DNA of 64,000 nucleotides, from positions 433,345-497,344 of the forward strand of contig CAVOHB010000010.1 of assembly GCA_963695705.1 (NCBI GenBank). The letters are read 5' to 3'. The first letter of the stretch is position 1, and every line of letters starts with the position of its first letter. Shown here one piece after another: positions 33,210 through 42,700 of the stretch. The DNA is from JBKPNJ01 sp963695705. Its GTDB lineage: Bacteria; Actinomycetota; Actinomycetes; Propionibacteriales; Nocardioidaceae. A program made the translations under genes and the position numbers. A model generated the notes under the pieces. It saw only the letters and a list, made by a program, of their open reading frames with translations, searched no databases and was not told the DNA's origin.

Positions 33210-33842
33210 TCAGCCCGGGTCGGCGGACCGGGGGAACCCACGGATTCCGCGCCAGGCGAGGCTGGCCACCAGATCCGTCGCCTGGTGCTGCGGGAGCGAA
33301 CCGTTCTCGGCCAGCCAGAACCGGGCACTGACCTGCGCCATCCCGACCAGACTGACCGCGAGCAGCCGCGACTCCTCGGCCGGCAGCCCGGTGTCGTCGT
33401 GGATGACATGGGCGATCGCGTCGGCGCAGGAGTTGGTTACCCGGTCGAGCCGTTCACGGACCGCCGTCTCGCTGGTGAGATCCGACTCGAACACGAGCCG
33501 GAAGGCACCCCCCGCGTCGGCGACGTAGGTGTAGAACTCCCGCATGGTGGCGGCGACCCGCTGTTTGTTGTCGTGGGTGGCGGTCAGCGCCGACTCCACG
33601 GCCTTGATGATGGTGTCGCAGGACTGGTCGAGCAGGGCGAGGTAGAGGTCGAGCTTGCCCGGGAAGTGCTGGTAGAGGACCGGCTTGGAGACACCCGCGC
33701 GCTCGGCGATGTCATCCATCGCCGCCGCGTGATAGCCCTGTGCGACGAACACCGTGAGCGCGGCCTCGAGCAACTGGGCGCGGCGCGCGATACGCGGCAT
33801 CCGGCCTCGCGGTCGGCGCTCGTCGTGGTCCTTGGAGGTCAC
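33210..33842 (-). CDS. TetR-family transcriptional regulator
   Basis: A 210-residue TetR repressor. The helix-turn-helix is RAQLLEAALTVFVAQGYHAAAMDDIAERAGVSKPVLYQHFPGKLDL (residues about 22-68). The C-terminal ligand domain contains FYTYVADAGGAFRLVFESDL. The ligand is unknown. GTG 33842 follows GAGGAAG at 8 bp; a longer frame reaches into the polymerase gene. It starts 10 bp after the LigD-type gene and is followed by DUF3107. In M. tuberculosis the homologue is Rv3208 (from memory). Confidence 0.87.
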   Translation of the reverse strand: MTSKDHDERRPRGRMPRIARRAQLLEAALTVFVAQGYHAAAMDDIAERAGVSKPVLYQHFPGKLDLYLALLDQSCDTIIKAVESALTATHDNKQRVAATMREFYTYVADAGGAFRLVFESDLTSETAVRERLDRVTNSCADAIAHVIHDDTGLPAEESRLLAVSLVGMAQVSARFWLAENGSLPQHQATDLVASLAWRGIRGFPRSADPG

Positions 33843-33852
33843 GCTGGCTTCC

Positions 33853-34752
33853 TCACGGCACCCGCTGGGCAGCCATTCGCATCGGCGCCAGCAGGTCTCC
33901 GAGCTCGTCCAGACGCGCGAGCACGTCACCCGGGCCGAACGTCAGGTCCGCGACCGTGCGGGCGTTGCTCAGCTCGTCCCAGGTGACCGGCGTCGACACC
34001 GACGGGCGTTCGGTCCCGCGCAGCGAGTACGGGGCGATCGTGGTCTTGGCGGCGTTGTTCTGGCTCCAGTCGATGAACACCTTGCCCTTGCGGAGGTCCT
34101 TGTTCATCTTGGCCAGGATCAGCTCCGGATGGCGCTGGCTCAGCTTCTCGGCGAGCTGCTTTGCGTATGCGGATGTCTGCTGTGACGGCGCCGGCTCGAT
34201 CGGGACGTACAGCTGCGCGCCCTTGGAGCCGGATGTCTTCGGCCACGACTCCAGGCCGTCCTCGGCCAGCGCGTCCCGCAGCTCGATCGCCACCGTGGCG
34301 CACTCGACGACGGTCGCCGGGGCCCCGGGGTCGAGGTCGAACACGACCAGGTCCGGATCGCGGATGCCCCCGCGCGGGCCGACCTTCCACTGCGGGACAT
34401 GCAACTCGAGCGCTGCCAGGTTCGCCAGCCAGACCAGGGTGCTGAGATCTTCGGCGACGACGTAGGTGACGCCGTCGTCGCCGTGACCGGCGATGTGGAC
34501 GGTACGGGCCCAGTCGGGCGTGCCGCGCGGCGCGTTCTTCTCGAAGAACGGCATCGATTCCACCCCGTCCGGCCAGCGCTTGCGGGTCAGGGGACGGTCG
34601 GCCAGATGGACGAGCAGCGGCTCGGCGGCGCTGACGTAGTAGTCGATGACTTCGCCCTTGGTGAAGCCGGTGGACGGGTACAGCACCTTGTCGAGATTGG
34701 TCAGCGTGAGCGTCTGGCCGGCCACCTCGACCCGAACCTTGGATGCGGCCAC
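33853..34752 (-). CDS. LigD-type DNA polymerase/primase domain protein (NHEJ)
   Basis: A 299-residue stand-alone archaeo-eukaryotic primase-like polymerase, equivalent to the POL domain of LigD. TLTNLDKVLYPSTGFTKGEVIDYY opens the domain; the metal-binding DLDP motif is in DLVVFDLDPGAP (about residue 135-146); KTSGSKGAQLYVPI is the triphosphate-binding strand; and RKGKVFIDWSQNNAAKT carries the third Asp and following motif. No ligase, nuclease or Ku gene is in view. Such proteins add ribo- or deoxynucleotides during end-joining or gap repair. Adjacent to TetR and divergent from moeZ. Confidence 0.88.
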   Translation of the reverse strand: MAASKVRVEVAGQTLTLTNLDKVLYPSTGFTKGEVIDYYVSAAEPLLVHLADRPLTRKRWPDGVESMPFFEKNAPRGTPDWARTVHIAGHGDDGVTYVVAEDLSTLVWLANLAALELHVPQWKVGPRGGIRDPDLVVFDLDPGAPATVVECATVAIELRDALAEDGLESWPKTSGSKGAQLYVPIEPAPSQQTSAYAKQLAEKLSQRHPELILAKMNKDLRKGKVFIDWSQNNAAKTTIAPYSLRGTERPSVSTPVTWDELSNARTVADLTFGPGDVLARLDELGDLLAPMRMAAQRVP

Positions 34753-34906
34753 GCTCGTCAGACTAGACAGAACCGTGGGGCATCGCCCGAGAAACGGCCC
34801 TTCGCCCGTCCGGACAATGGATCGCGGGGACTGGGGACCCGTGGCTGCGGGAACATGGAGCGCCCGTCGGCGGTTGACATGAGTTGACCCCTGTCCTGGA
34901 GGAAAC

Positions 34907-36097
34907 GTGTCCCTGCCACCGCTGGTCGAACCGGCCGAACGGCTGACGATCGAGGAGGTCCGTCGTTACAGCCGCCACCTGATCATTCCCGAGGTCGGGA
35001 TGGTCGGGCAGAAGCGGCTCAAGAACGCCAGGGTCCTGGTGATCGGTGCCGGTGGCCTGGGCAGCCCGGCACTGCTCTACCTCGCCGCGGCGGGCGTCGG
35101 GACGATCGGCATCGTCGAGTTCGACGAGGTGGACGAGTCCAACCTGCAGCGCCAGGTCATCCACGGGCAGTCCGACATCGGTCGGCCGAAGGCCGAGTCG
35201 GCGCGCGAGTCGATCAACGAGGTCAACCCGCTGGTCCAGGTCATCGTGCACAACGAGCGGCTCGACAACAGCAACGTGATGGGCATCTTCGAGTCCTACG
35301 ACCTCATCGTCGACGGGACTGACAACTTCGCCACCCGGTATCTGGTCAACGACGCCTGCGTCCTGATGAAGAAGCCGTACATCTGGGGTTCGATCTACCG
35401 GTTCGACGGACAGGCCAGCGTTTTCTGGGCAGAGCACGGACCGTGCTACCGGTGCCTCTACCCCGAGCCCCCGCCGCCCGGAATGGTCCCGTCGTGCGCC
35501 GAGGGCGGCGTACTCGGCGTGCTGTGCGCGTCGATCGGCTCCATCCAGGTCACGGAGGCGCTCAAGCTCCTCACCGGCATCGGTGAGCCGCTGCTGGGAC
35601 GGCTGGAGATCTACGACGCTCTGGAGATGTCCTGGCGTCAGCTCAAGATCCGCAAGGATCCCGAGTGCGCGATCTGCGGGAAGAACCCCACGGTGACCGA
35701 GCTCATCGACTACGAGACGTTCTGCGGCGCGATCAGCGACGAGGCGGCCGACGCCGCCGCAGGTTCGACGATCTCGGTGAAGATGCTCGCCGATTGGCTG
35801 GACGAACGCGACTCCGGCGACCGGGAGTTCGTCCTGGTCGATGTGCGGGAGCCGAACGAGTACGACATCAACCGGATCCCCGGTGCGGTGCTGATCCCCA
35901 AGGGCGACTTCCTCGCCGGCGACGGGCTGTCCCAGCTGCCGCAGCACGAGCAGGTCGTACTGCACTGCAAGACGGGGCAGCGCTCGGCAGAGGTGCTCGC
36001 GGTGCTCAAGGGCGCGGGTTTCACCGACGCCGTCCACGTGGGCGGCGGAGTCGCGGCCTGGGTCAACCAGATCGACCCCTCCCAGCCGGCCTACTGA
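34907..36097 (+). CDS. moeZ: Adenylyltransferase/sulfurtransferase MoeZ
   Basis: A 396-residue E1-like enzyme fused to a rhodanese. The N-terminal ThiF/MoeB domain has VLVIGAGGLGSPALLYLAAAG (ATP site), QRQVIHGQSDIGRPKAESA, zinc CxxC pairs CYRC and CAIC, and PSCAEGGVLGVLCASIGSIQ with the E1 Cys region. The C-terminal rhodanese (about 285-390) holds the sulfur-accepting Cys in LHCKTGQRSAEVL. MoeZ adenylates and thiocarboxylates sulfur carriers such as MoaD and CysO; moaE is at 58.3 kb. GGAGGAAAC seven bp before GTG 34907 fixes the start. Confidence 0.93.
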   Translation: MSLPPLVEPAERLTIEEVRRYSRHLIIPEVGMVGQKRLKNARVLVIGAGGLGSPALLYLAAAGVGTIGIVEFDEVDESNLQRQVIHGQSDIGRPKAESARESINEVNPLVQVIVHNERLDNSNVMGIFESYDLIVDGTDNFATRYLVNDACVLMKKPYIWGSIYRFDGQASVFWAEHGPCYRCLYPEPPPPGMVPSCAEGGVLGVLCASIGSIQVTEALKLLTGIGEPLLGRLEIYDALEMSWRQLKIRKDPECAICGKNPTVTELIDYETFCGAISDEAADAAAGSTISVKMLADWLDERDSGDREFVLVDVREPNEYDINRIPGAVLIPKGDFLAGDGLSQLPQHEQVVLHCKTGQRSAEVLAVLKGAGFTDAVHVGGGVAAWVNQIDPSQPAY

Positions 36098-36115
36098 CAC
36101 CAGCCACTCACCTGG

Positions 36116-36165
36116 CTTGCGTCATGCCATTCGAGGGCCCCGATCCTCGAGATGCATGACGTAGG
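36116..36165. repeat. Palindromic intergenic element, copy 2
   Basis: A 50-bp near-palindrome just after moeZ. Arms CTTGCGTCATGC and GCATGACGTAGG pair over 10 of 12 positions, with an inner TCGAGG/CCTCGA stem. It aligns with the reverse complement of the element at 8085-8133 along its whole length. The position behind a gene end suggests transcription termination or mRNA stabilisation. Confidence 0.75.
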
Positions 36166-36220
36166 GGCTCGGAGAGGCGCGGGCCGGCATCAGGTTCCGC
36201 GGACTTCGTACGCTGAGCGC

Positions 36221-36559
36221 GTGGATCGCGAGGCCTATGTCGAGGCGGTGCTCCGGATCGTGGAGGCCGTCCCGCCGGGACGGGTCACGACGTACGGCGT
36301 GATCGCCGACAGCGTCGGTGTCGGCGGTCCTCGCCAGGTCGGGCAGGTGATGGCGAACTATGGTGGCCCGGTGCCCTGGTGGCGAGTGGTCCGGTCCGAC
36401 GGATCCCTTCCGGAGAATCACCAGCGGTCCGCCCGGCACCACTACCTGGACGAGGGGACGCCGCTGCGCGGCGGCGTGCGAGCCGTACTCCGGGTCGACC
36501 TGGCGACGGCCCTGTGGACACCAGCCGCTGGGCGTACCGAGGATGTCGGTGGCGTCTGA
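36221..36559 (+). CDS. Alkyltransferase-like (ATL/MGMT-family) DNA-binding protein
   Basis: A 112-residue protein with the MGMT C-terminal DNA-binding domain. EAVLRIVEAVPPGRVTTYGVIAD and GPRQVGQVMANYGGPVPWW are the recognition-helix region. Where O6-methylguanine-DNA methyltransferases have the acceptor Cys in PCHRV, this protein has PWWRVVRSDG, the Trp-containing form of alkyltransferase-like proteins that bind O6-alkylguanine and recruit nucleotide-excision repair. GTG 36221 begins the matched part. It is 12 bp before adnA, likely one operon. Confidence 0.88.
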   Translation: MDREAYVEAVLRIVEAVPPGRVTTYGVIADSVGVGGPRQVGQVMANYGGPVPWWRVVRSDGSLPENHQRSARHHYLDEGTPLRGGVRAVLRVDLATALWTPAAGRTEDVGGV

Positions 36560-36571
36560 TCGGATCGCCGC

Positions 36572-39500
36572 ATGCCGTCGTACAGCGTGGTAGCGGGGAG
36601 GCCACCGGCCGTCGACGCGCCTCTCCTCGATCAGAGCCAGCAGGCTGTGGTCGATCACCCCGGCGGCCCGCTGCTGGTCCTGGCCGGCCCGGGCACCGGC
36701 AAGACGACGACTCTCGTCGAGGCGGTCGTGGAGCGGGTCGACCGTCGTGGCCTGCGCCCCGACCAGGTGCTGGTCCTGACGTTCAGCCGCAAGGCCGCCG
36801 AAGAGCTCCGCGACCGCATCACCCTCCGTCTCGGTCGCACGACGACGACACCGCCGAGCTCGACGTTCCACGCGTTCTGTTACTCGCTGGTGCGCAGGTA
36901 CCAGCCGGAGCAGGCCTTCGAGGCGCCGCTGCGCGTGCTGAGCGCGGCCGAGCAGGACGTCCGGCTGCGTGAGCTGCTCGCGGGCAGTCGACGGTCCGGT
37001 CTGGTCCGGTGGCCGCCCGGCCTGGATGCCGCGCTCCGGACCAGGGGATTCGCCGCTGAGGTACGCGCGGTGCTGTCGCGAACCCGCGAGCTGGGGTTGG
37101 AGTCTGCCGACCTCAAGGCGGTCGGCCGGGCGGCCGGCCGGGCCGAGTGGACGGCGGTCGGCTCGTTCTTCGACGAATACCTCGACGTGCTCGACGCGGA
37201 GGGCGTCATCGACTATGCCGAGCTCATACACCGCGCGGTGCTGCTGGCCGAGCGGGACGACGTGCGCCGCGACCTTCGGCGGATGTTCGCCGCGGTGTTC
37301 GTCGACGAGTACCAGGACAGCGACCCCGCTCAGGTGCGTCTGCTCCAGGCGATCGCCGGCGACGGCCGCGACCTGGTGGTGACGGGCGACCCCGATCAGT
37401 CGATCTATGCATTCCGTGGGGCGGACGTCCGCGGCATCATGCGGTTCCCGCAGGAGTTCCGGTCGCGGTCGGATGCCTGCGCGGACGTCATCGCGCTCGG
37501 AGTCACGCGCCGGTTCGGTGAGCGGCTCCTCACCGCGTCCCGGCGGATTGCCGCCGGCCTGGCGATCCCCGGCACGATCGACCACTCCGCCTTCGCCGTG
37601 TTCCGCGGGCCGACCGCCGGGGCAAACCCGCACGGACCGGGTCGGGTCGACGCTCTCACGTTCTCGTCCACCGGTGCCGAGCTCGATCACATCGGCGACA
37701 TCCTGCGGCGGGCGCACCTCGAGGACGGCGTGGCGTGGTCCCAGATGGCGGTGCTGGTCCGGTCGGGCCTGCGGTCGATCCCCGGGCTGCGGCGGGCCCT
37801 GGTCGCCGCCGGAGTGCCGGTCGAGGTCGCTGGGGACGATCTTCCCCTCAAGCAGGAGCCCGCGGTCGGGCCACTGCTCGCCGCCCTGCGGGCATGTGCG
37901 GATCCGTCGTCGTTGACCGCGGACGGGGCGGCGGCCCTGCTCGTGTCTCCGCTGGGTGGGCTCGACGCCGCCGAGCTGCGCCGGCTGGGTCGTCAGCTGC
38001 GCGACCAGGAGCGGGCTTCAGCGGCGGGGCAGGGGCTCCCACGTCCGTCGGCGGAGCTGGTGCGCGATGCGCTCGCGGACCCGTCCGTCCTGGAAGTCCT
38101 CCCGGGAACACCGGGACGGTCCTCGAGCTGTGCCCGTCGGGCCCACGATCTCGCCTCGTTGCTCGCCCACGGCCGTGAGCTGGTCGCAGGCGCGGCTGCG
38201 GCCCAGGACGTCTTGTGGGCACTCTGGTCCGGCACACCATGGCCGCTGCGGTTGCGGGCCGCCGTCGAGGGTGGGGGACCGGCGGCGAGGTTCGCGCACC
38301 GCGACCTCGATGCGGTGTGCGCCCTGTTCGACCAGGCCGCCCGGGCGGAGCAGCGCAGCGGCCATGCCGGAGTGCTCAACTTCCTCGAACAGATCGACGC
38401 CCAGCAGATCCCGGCAGGCAGCCTGGCCGAGCAGGGCGTACGCGGCGGCGCGGTGCGACTGCTCACCGCCCACCGCGCGAAGGGGCTGGAGTGGCAGCTG
38501 GTCGTCGTGGCCGGGGTGCAGGAGGGGGTCTGGCCCGATCTGCGGCATCGGGGATCGCTTCTGCAGCCCGACCGTCTGGGCGGCACGGGTCTGGTCCCGC
38601 CGCTGCCGGCCTCGGCACTGCTGGCTGAGGAGCGGCGGCTGTTCTACGTCGCGGTCACCCGAGCGCGGCAGCGGCTGGTGGTCACGGCCGTCGCGTCCTC
38701 CGAACCCGACGGTGACCAGCCGTCGCGCTTCCTCGATGCCCTCGGCGTGAGAGTCCGAGCGATCGCCGGCCGGCCCTCCCGGCCGTTGACCTTGGCGGGT
38801 CTGATCGGCGAGCTCCGCCGGGTGTGCTCCGACGACGGCGAGTCCCCACAGCTTCGGCGGCTGGCGGCCGCACGACTGGCCAGGCTGGCCGACCAGACCG
38901 ACCACGAGGGGCGACCGCTGATCTCGCAGGCCGATCCTGAGACCTGGTGGGGCGGCAGGCCGGAGACGGTGGCTGCGGTTCCGGTGCGACCACCGGGCGA
39001 GCCCCTTGTGCTGAGCGGCAGCGCGGTCTCGGCGTTGGTCGAGTGCCCGTTGTCCTGGTTCCTCTCGCGCGAGGCGTCCGGGGAGTCCGCCCGCTCGACG
39101 TCCCTGGGGTTCGGCAACGTGATCCACGCCATCGCCGAACAGGTCGGAACGGGTGCGTTGCCCGCCGACGCCGAGGAGCTGGTGCACTGCCTCGAGGCCG
39201 TCTGGGGCCGGCTGCAGTTCGACGCGCCCTGGGTGTCCGCCCGGGAGGGCCTGGACGCCGAGGCGGTCGTCACCAGGTTCCTGGCCTGGCATACCGCTCC
39301 GCGCGAGCGAGAACTGCTCGGGTGCGAGATCGAGTTCACGGTCGAGGTCGATCTGGGGCACGACCGTGCCATCCTCAAGGGCGCCATCGACCGGGTCGAA
39401 CGCGACGCCGGGGGGCGGGTGGTCGTCGTCGACCTCAAGACGGGGAAGAAGGCGTTACCGGCCAACCGGCTGGCCGAGCATCCACAGCTGGGCCTCTATC

Positions 39501-39793
39501 AGCTCGCGGTCCGCAACGGCGCCGTCGCCGACCTTGCCGGCCCGCAGGCGCCGCCCGGTGGCGCGGAGCTCGTTCAGCTGCGAGTCGACGACTCCGGACG
39601 TCCCCGGGTGCAGCGCCAGGGCCCGTTGCCGGTCCACGAGTCCGGTCGCACCGTGGCCGAGCTCCAGCTCCAGTCAGCGGCCGACGCCGTTCGTGCCGAG
39701 GCGTTCCCGGCACGGCCGGGCACCGCCTGCGCCTACTGCGAGTTCAAGCCGTTGTGTCCGGCCCAGTCTCAGCCGATTCGGGGGGTTCGCTGA
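36572..39793 (+). CDS. adnA: AdnA-type helicase-nuclease subunit
   Basis: A 1073-residue UvrD-type helicase with a C-terminal RecB-type nuclease, the size and order of AdnA in the AdnAB DNA end-resection machine of actinobacteria. Motifs: LVLAGPGTGKTTTLVEAV (Walker A, about 36-52), TFSRKAAEEL, TFHAFCYSLV, AVFVDEYQDSDPAQV (about 242), GDPDQSIYAFRGAD, LTAHRAKGLEWQLV and FYVAVTRARQRL. The nuclease has VECPLSWFLSREA, AIDRVERDAGGRVVVVDLKTGKK (about 930-955) and a CAYCEFKPLC tail giving a 4Cys Fe-S site. All Walker residues appear intact. Its stop overlaps the adnB start by one base. Confidence 0.9.
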   Translation: MPSYSVVAGRPPAVDAPLLDQSQQAVVDHPGGPLLVLAGPGTGKTTTLVEAVVERVDRRGLRPDQVLVLTFSRKAAEELRDRITLRLGRTTTTPPSSTFHAFCYSLVRRYQPEQAFEAPLRVLSAAEQDVRLRELLAGSRRSGLVRWPPGLDAALRTRGFAAEVRAVLSRTRELGLESADLKAVGRAAGRAEWTAVGSFFDEYLDVLDAEGVIDYAELIHRAVLLAERDDVRRDLRRMFAAVFVDEYQDSDPAQVRLLQAIAGDGRDLVVTGDPDQSIYAFRGADVRGIMRFPQEFRSRSDACADVIALGVTRRFGERLLTASRRIAAGLAIPGTIDHSAFAVFRGPTAGANPHGPGRVDALTFSSTGAELDHIGDILRRAHLEDGVAWSQMAVLVRSGLRSIPGLRRALVAAGVPVEVAGDDLPLKQEPAVGPLLAALRACADPSSLTADGAAALLVSPLGGLDAAELRRLGRQLRDQERASAAGQGLPRPSAELVRDALADPSVLEVLPGTPGRSSSCARRAHDLASLLAHGRELVAGAAAAQDVLWALWSGTPWPLRLRAAVEGGGPAARFAHRDLDAVCALFDQAARAEQRSGHAGVLNFLEQIDAQQIPAGSLAEQGVRGGAVRLLTAHRAKGLEWQLVVVAGVQEGVWPDLRHRGSLLQPDRLGGTGLVPPLPASALLAEERRLFYVAVTRARQRLVVTAVASSEPDGDQPSRFLDALGVRVRAIAGRPSRPLTLAGLIGELRRVCSDDGESPQLRRLAAARLARLADQTDHEGRPLISQADPETWWGGRPETVAAVPVRPPGEPLVLSGSAVSALVECPLSWFLSREASGESARSTSLGFGNVIHAIAEQVGTGALPADAEELVHCLEAVWGRLQFDAPWVSAREGLDAEAVVTRFLAWHTAPRERELLGCEIEFTVEVDLGHDRAILKGAIDRVERDAGGRVVVVDLKTGKKALPANRLAEHPQLGLYQLAVRNGAVADLAGPQAPPGGAELVQLRVDDSGRPRVQRQGPLPVHESGRTVAELQLQSAADAVRAEAFPARPGTACAYCEFKPLCPAQSQPIRGVR

Positions 39794-42700
39794 TGACCGC
39801 TCCGCTGAGCGATACGCCGACGCGGCGTGCCCCGCTGTGGGATGGCACCGTGCTGGGCCGGCTGATGGGCGTGGCGTTCAGCCGACAGCAGCTCGACGCG
39901 ATCACCGCCCCGCTCGAACCCGGTGTGATCATCGCCGGCGCCGGATCGGGCAAGACGACCGTGATGGCCGCCCGAGTGGTGTGGCTGATCGCGACGGGTC
40001 AGGTCCGGCGTGAGGAGGTGCTCGGGCTGACCTTCACCAACAAGGCGGCGACGGTCCTGCGCGCGCGCATCCGCGAGGCCCTGGCCGCCGCGGCCGCATC
40101 CGGTGGTCGCCCCGGCCGGGAGCGTGACGCTCAGCTCGACGACGCCGAGCCGACGGTGGCGACCTACCACGCATTCGCGTCGAGCCTGATCGTGGAGCAC
40201 GGGCTGCGGCTGGGCGTCGAACCCGACACCCGCCTGCTGGCCGACGCCTCCCGCTTCCAGCTGGCCGACCTCACCATCCGGAGCAGCCCGGGGCCGTTCC
40301 ACCAGCTGTGGACGCACCGGCCGACTCTGGTGACCAACCTGCTGGCGCTCGACGACCAGCTCCGTGAGCATCTCGTGGCCATCGATGAGGTGCACCGGTT
40401 CGACCGTGCGCTCGCCGAGCAGCTGGCCGGCGTCGCCTCGAGTGCGCCGATCCGGCAGGCCCAGCTGGCCATCGCCCGCCGCGATGAGCTGCTCACGCTC
40501 GTCGCTCAATACCGCCAGGCCAAGCGCCGGCGTGGGGTGATGGACTTCGCCGACCAGATGGCGCTGGGCGCCACGATCGCCGAACAGTGCCCCGAGGTCG
40601 GCGGGATCGAACGGGCGCGCTACCGGATCGTGCTGCTCGACGAGTACCAAGACACCTCGGTCGCCCAGCGGCGGATGCTCGTCGGTCTGTTCGCCGGTGA
40701 GCAGGGCCGCGGACATCCGGTCACCGCGGTCGGTGACCCGTGCCAGTGCATCTACGGGTGGCGCGGCGCGTCCGTGGCCAACCTCGACGAGTTCCCGACG
40801 CATTTCCCCACCGCTCAGGGCGCCCCTGCCTCCACTTTTCCGTTGAACGTGAACCGGCGATCCGGGCGGACCATCCTCGAGGCCGCCAACCGCCATGCCC
40901 GACCGCTGCACGACATGCACCGCGGCGTCGAGCCGTTGGCTGCGCCCGAGGAAGCCGGTGACGGCGAGATCTCCGTCGCCCTGCACGCGACCTACGACGA
41001 GGAGATCGCCTGGGTCGCCGACGAGGTCGCACGGGTGCACGAGGGAGAGCCGGCGCTCTCATGGTCCGACGTCGGCATCCTCGTCCACGACAACGCCGAC
41101 GTCCGTGCCCTGCATGAGGCGCTGGTCACGCGTGACATCCCGGTCGAGGTGGTTGGCCTGGGCGGGCTGCTCGCCATCCCCGAGGTCTCCGACGTGGTCG
41201 CGACCCTGGAGGTCGTGCAGGATCTCAACGCCAACGCGGCGCTGCTGCGGCTGCTGACCGGTCCACGGTGGAGGATCGGCCCGCGTGACCTGGCCCTGCT
41301 CGGACGCAGAGCCCGGGGACTAGCCGGCGCCGACGATCACCGCGGCAGTGTCGGCCGGCAGGACGGCCGGGACCCAGCCGACGCCCACTCCGCCGATCCC
41401 TTGGACGCACTGGAGCACGCCGTGTCGGGCGTGGACCCCACCGAGGTGGTCTCCCTGGCCGACGCGCTGGACAACCCCGGGGGACTTGCCTACTCCGAGC
41501 CTGCCCGCGACCGGTTCTCGGTGCTGAGCAGCGAGCTACGCGAGCTGCGTCGGTATGCCGGCGAGCCGTTGGTCGACCTGGTTCGCCGGGTGATCGACAC
41601 GATAGGCCTGGACCTGGAGCTGGCCGCATGCACAGACCGACTCGCCGCGATTCGGCGCGACAACATCGCGTCCTTCGTGGAGGCCGTGGCCACGTTCGCC
41701 GGCGCCGACAGCGGAGCGACGCTCTCCGGGTCGCTGTCGGGACTGCTCGCCTACCTGCGGGCGGAGGAGGAGTACGGCCGCGGTCTGGCGGTGTGCGCGC
41801 CCACCACGGCGGACTCGGTCAAGCTCCTCACCGTGCACAAGGCCAAGGGCATGGAGTGGGAGGTGGTGTTCCTCCCGGTGCTCGTGAGCTCTGTGTTCCC
41901 GTCATCGCGCGGGCGCTCCCGCTGGATCAGTGCGCCCCAGGAGCTGCCGTGGCCGCTGCGTGGGGACCAGGACAGCCTGCCGCACATCGGCGAATGGTCC
42001 AAGAGGGGAGTGGCCCAGTTCACCTCGGCGGCACGCGAGCACGACCTGCTGGAGGAACGGCGGCTCGGCTACGTCGGGCTGACCCGACCCCGGCGCCGCC
42101 TCGTCGCGAGCGGCCACTGGTGGGGGCCGACCCAGGTCCGGCCGCGCGGGCCGTCGGCCTACCTCGAGGAGCTCGCCGACGGCGTACGAGCGCGTGGGCT
42201 GCAACCGCACGTCTGGGCTGCGCCTCCCGAAGCCGGTGCCGGCAACCCCGCGGTGAGAGGACGTGGGGACTCTGTCTGGCCCGAACCCGCGGACCATGCG
42301 GCGATGAGGAAGCGCGAGCGGGTCGCCGCGCTCGTGCACGACGCGCGTCGGCGGGAGCTGGAGCGCGGGAGCTACGACTCGGAGGAGGACCGTCTCGCGC
42401 TCGGTCTCGATGAGCTGGCTCGGCTGGAGCAGTGGGACCTGGAGCTCGACCGGCTGGTCGACGAGATTCGCGCCGACGGGCGCGACCAGGTCACCGTCCC
42501 GCTGCCCGGCTCCCTCTCGACCACGCAGGTCCTGCGGCTGCACCAGGATCCGGGTGGGCTGGCCCGTGAGCTGGCGCGCCCGATGCCGCGCATCCCCAGC
42601 CAGGCGTCGCGGTTCGGCACGCGCTTCCACGCCTGGGTGGAGTCCTATGTCGGGCAACAGCAGCTGCTGGACCCGACCGACCTGCCCGGTGCCGCGGATC

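Noticed and set aside
33853..34752. Full ATP-dependent NHEJ ligase LigD
   Set aside because: Only the polymerase domain is present in 299 residues; no ligase KxDG motif and no nuclease domain.
36221..36559. Functional O6-methylguanine-DNA methyltransferase
   Set aside because: The acceptor Cys motif PCHR is replaced by PWWR, so it is alkyltransferase-like rather than a suicide methyltransferase.
38018..39361. 447-codon minus-strand frame inside adnA
   Set aside because: Antisense shadow of the AdnA coding frame; no motif and no independent ribosome-binding site.
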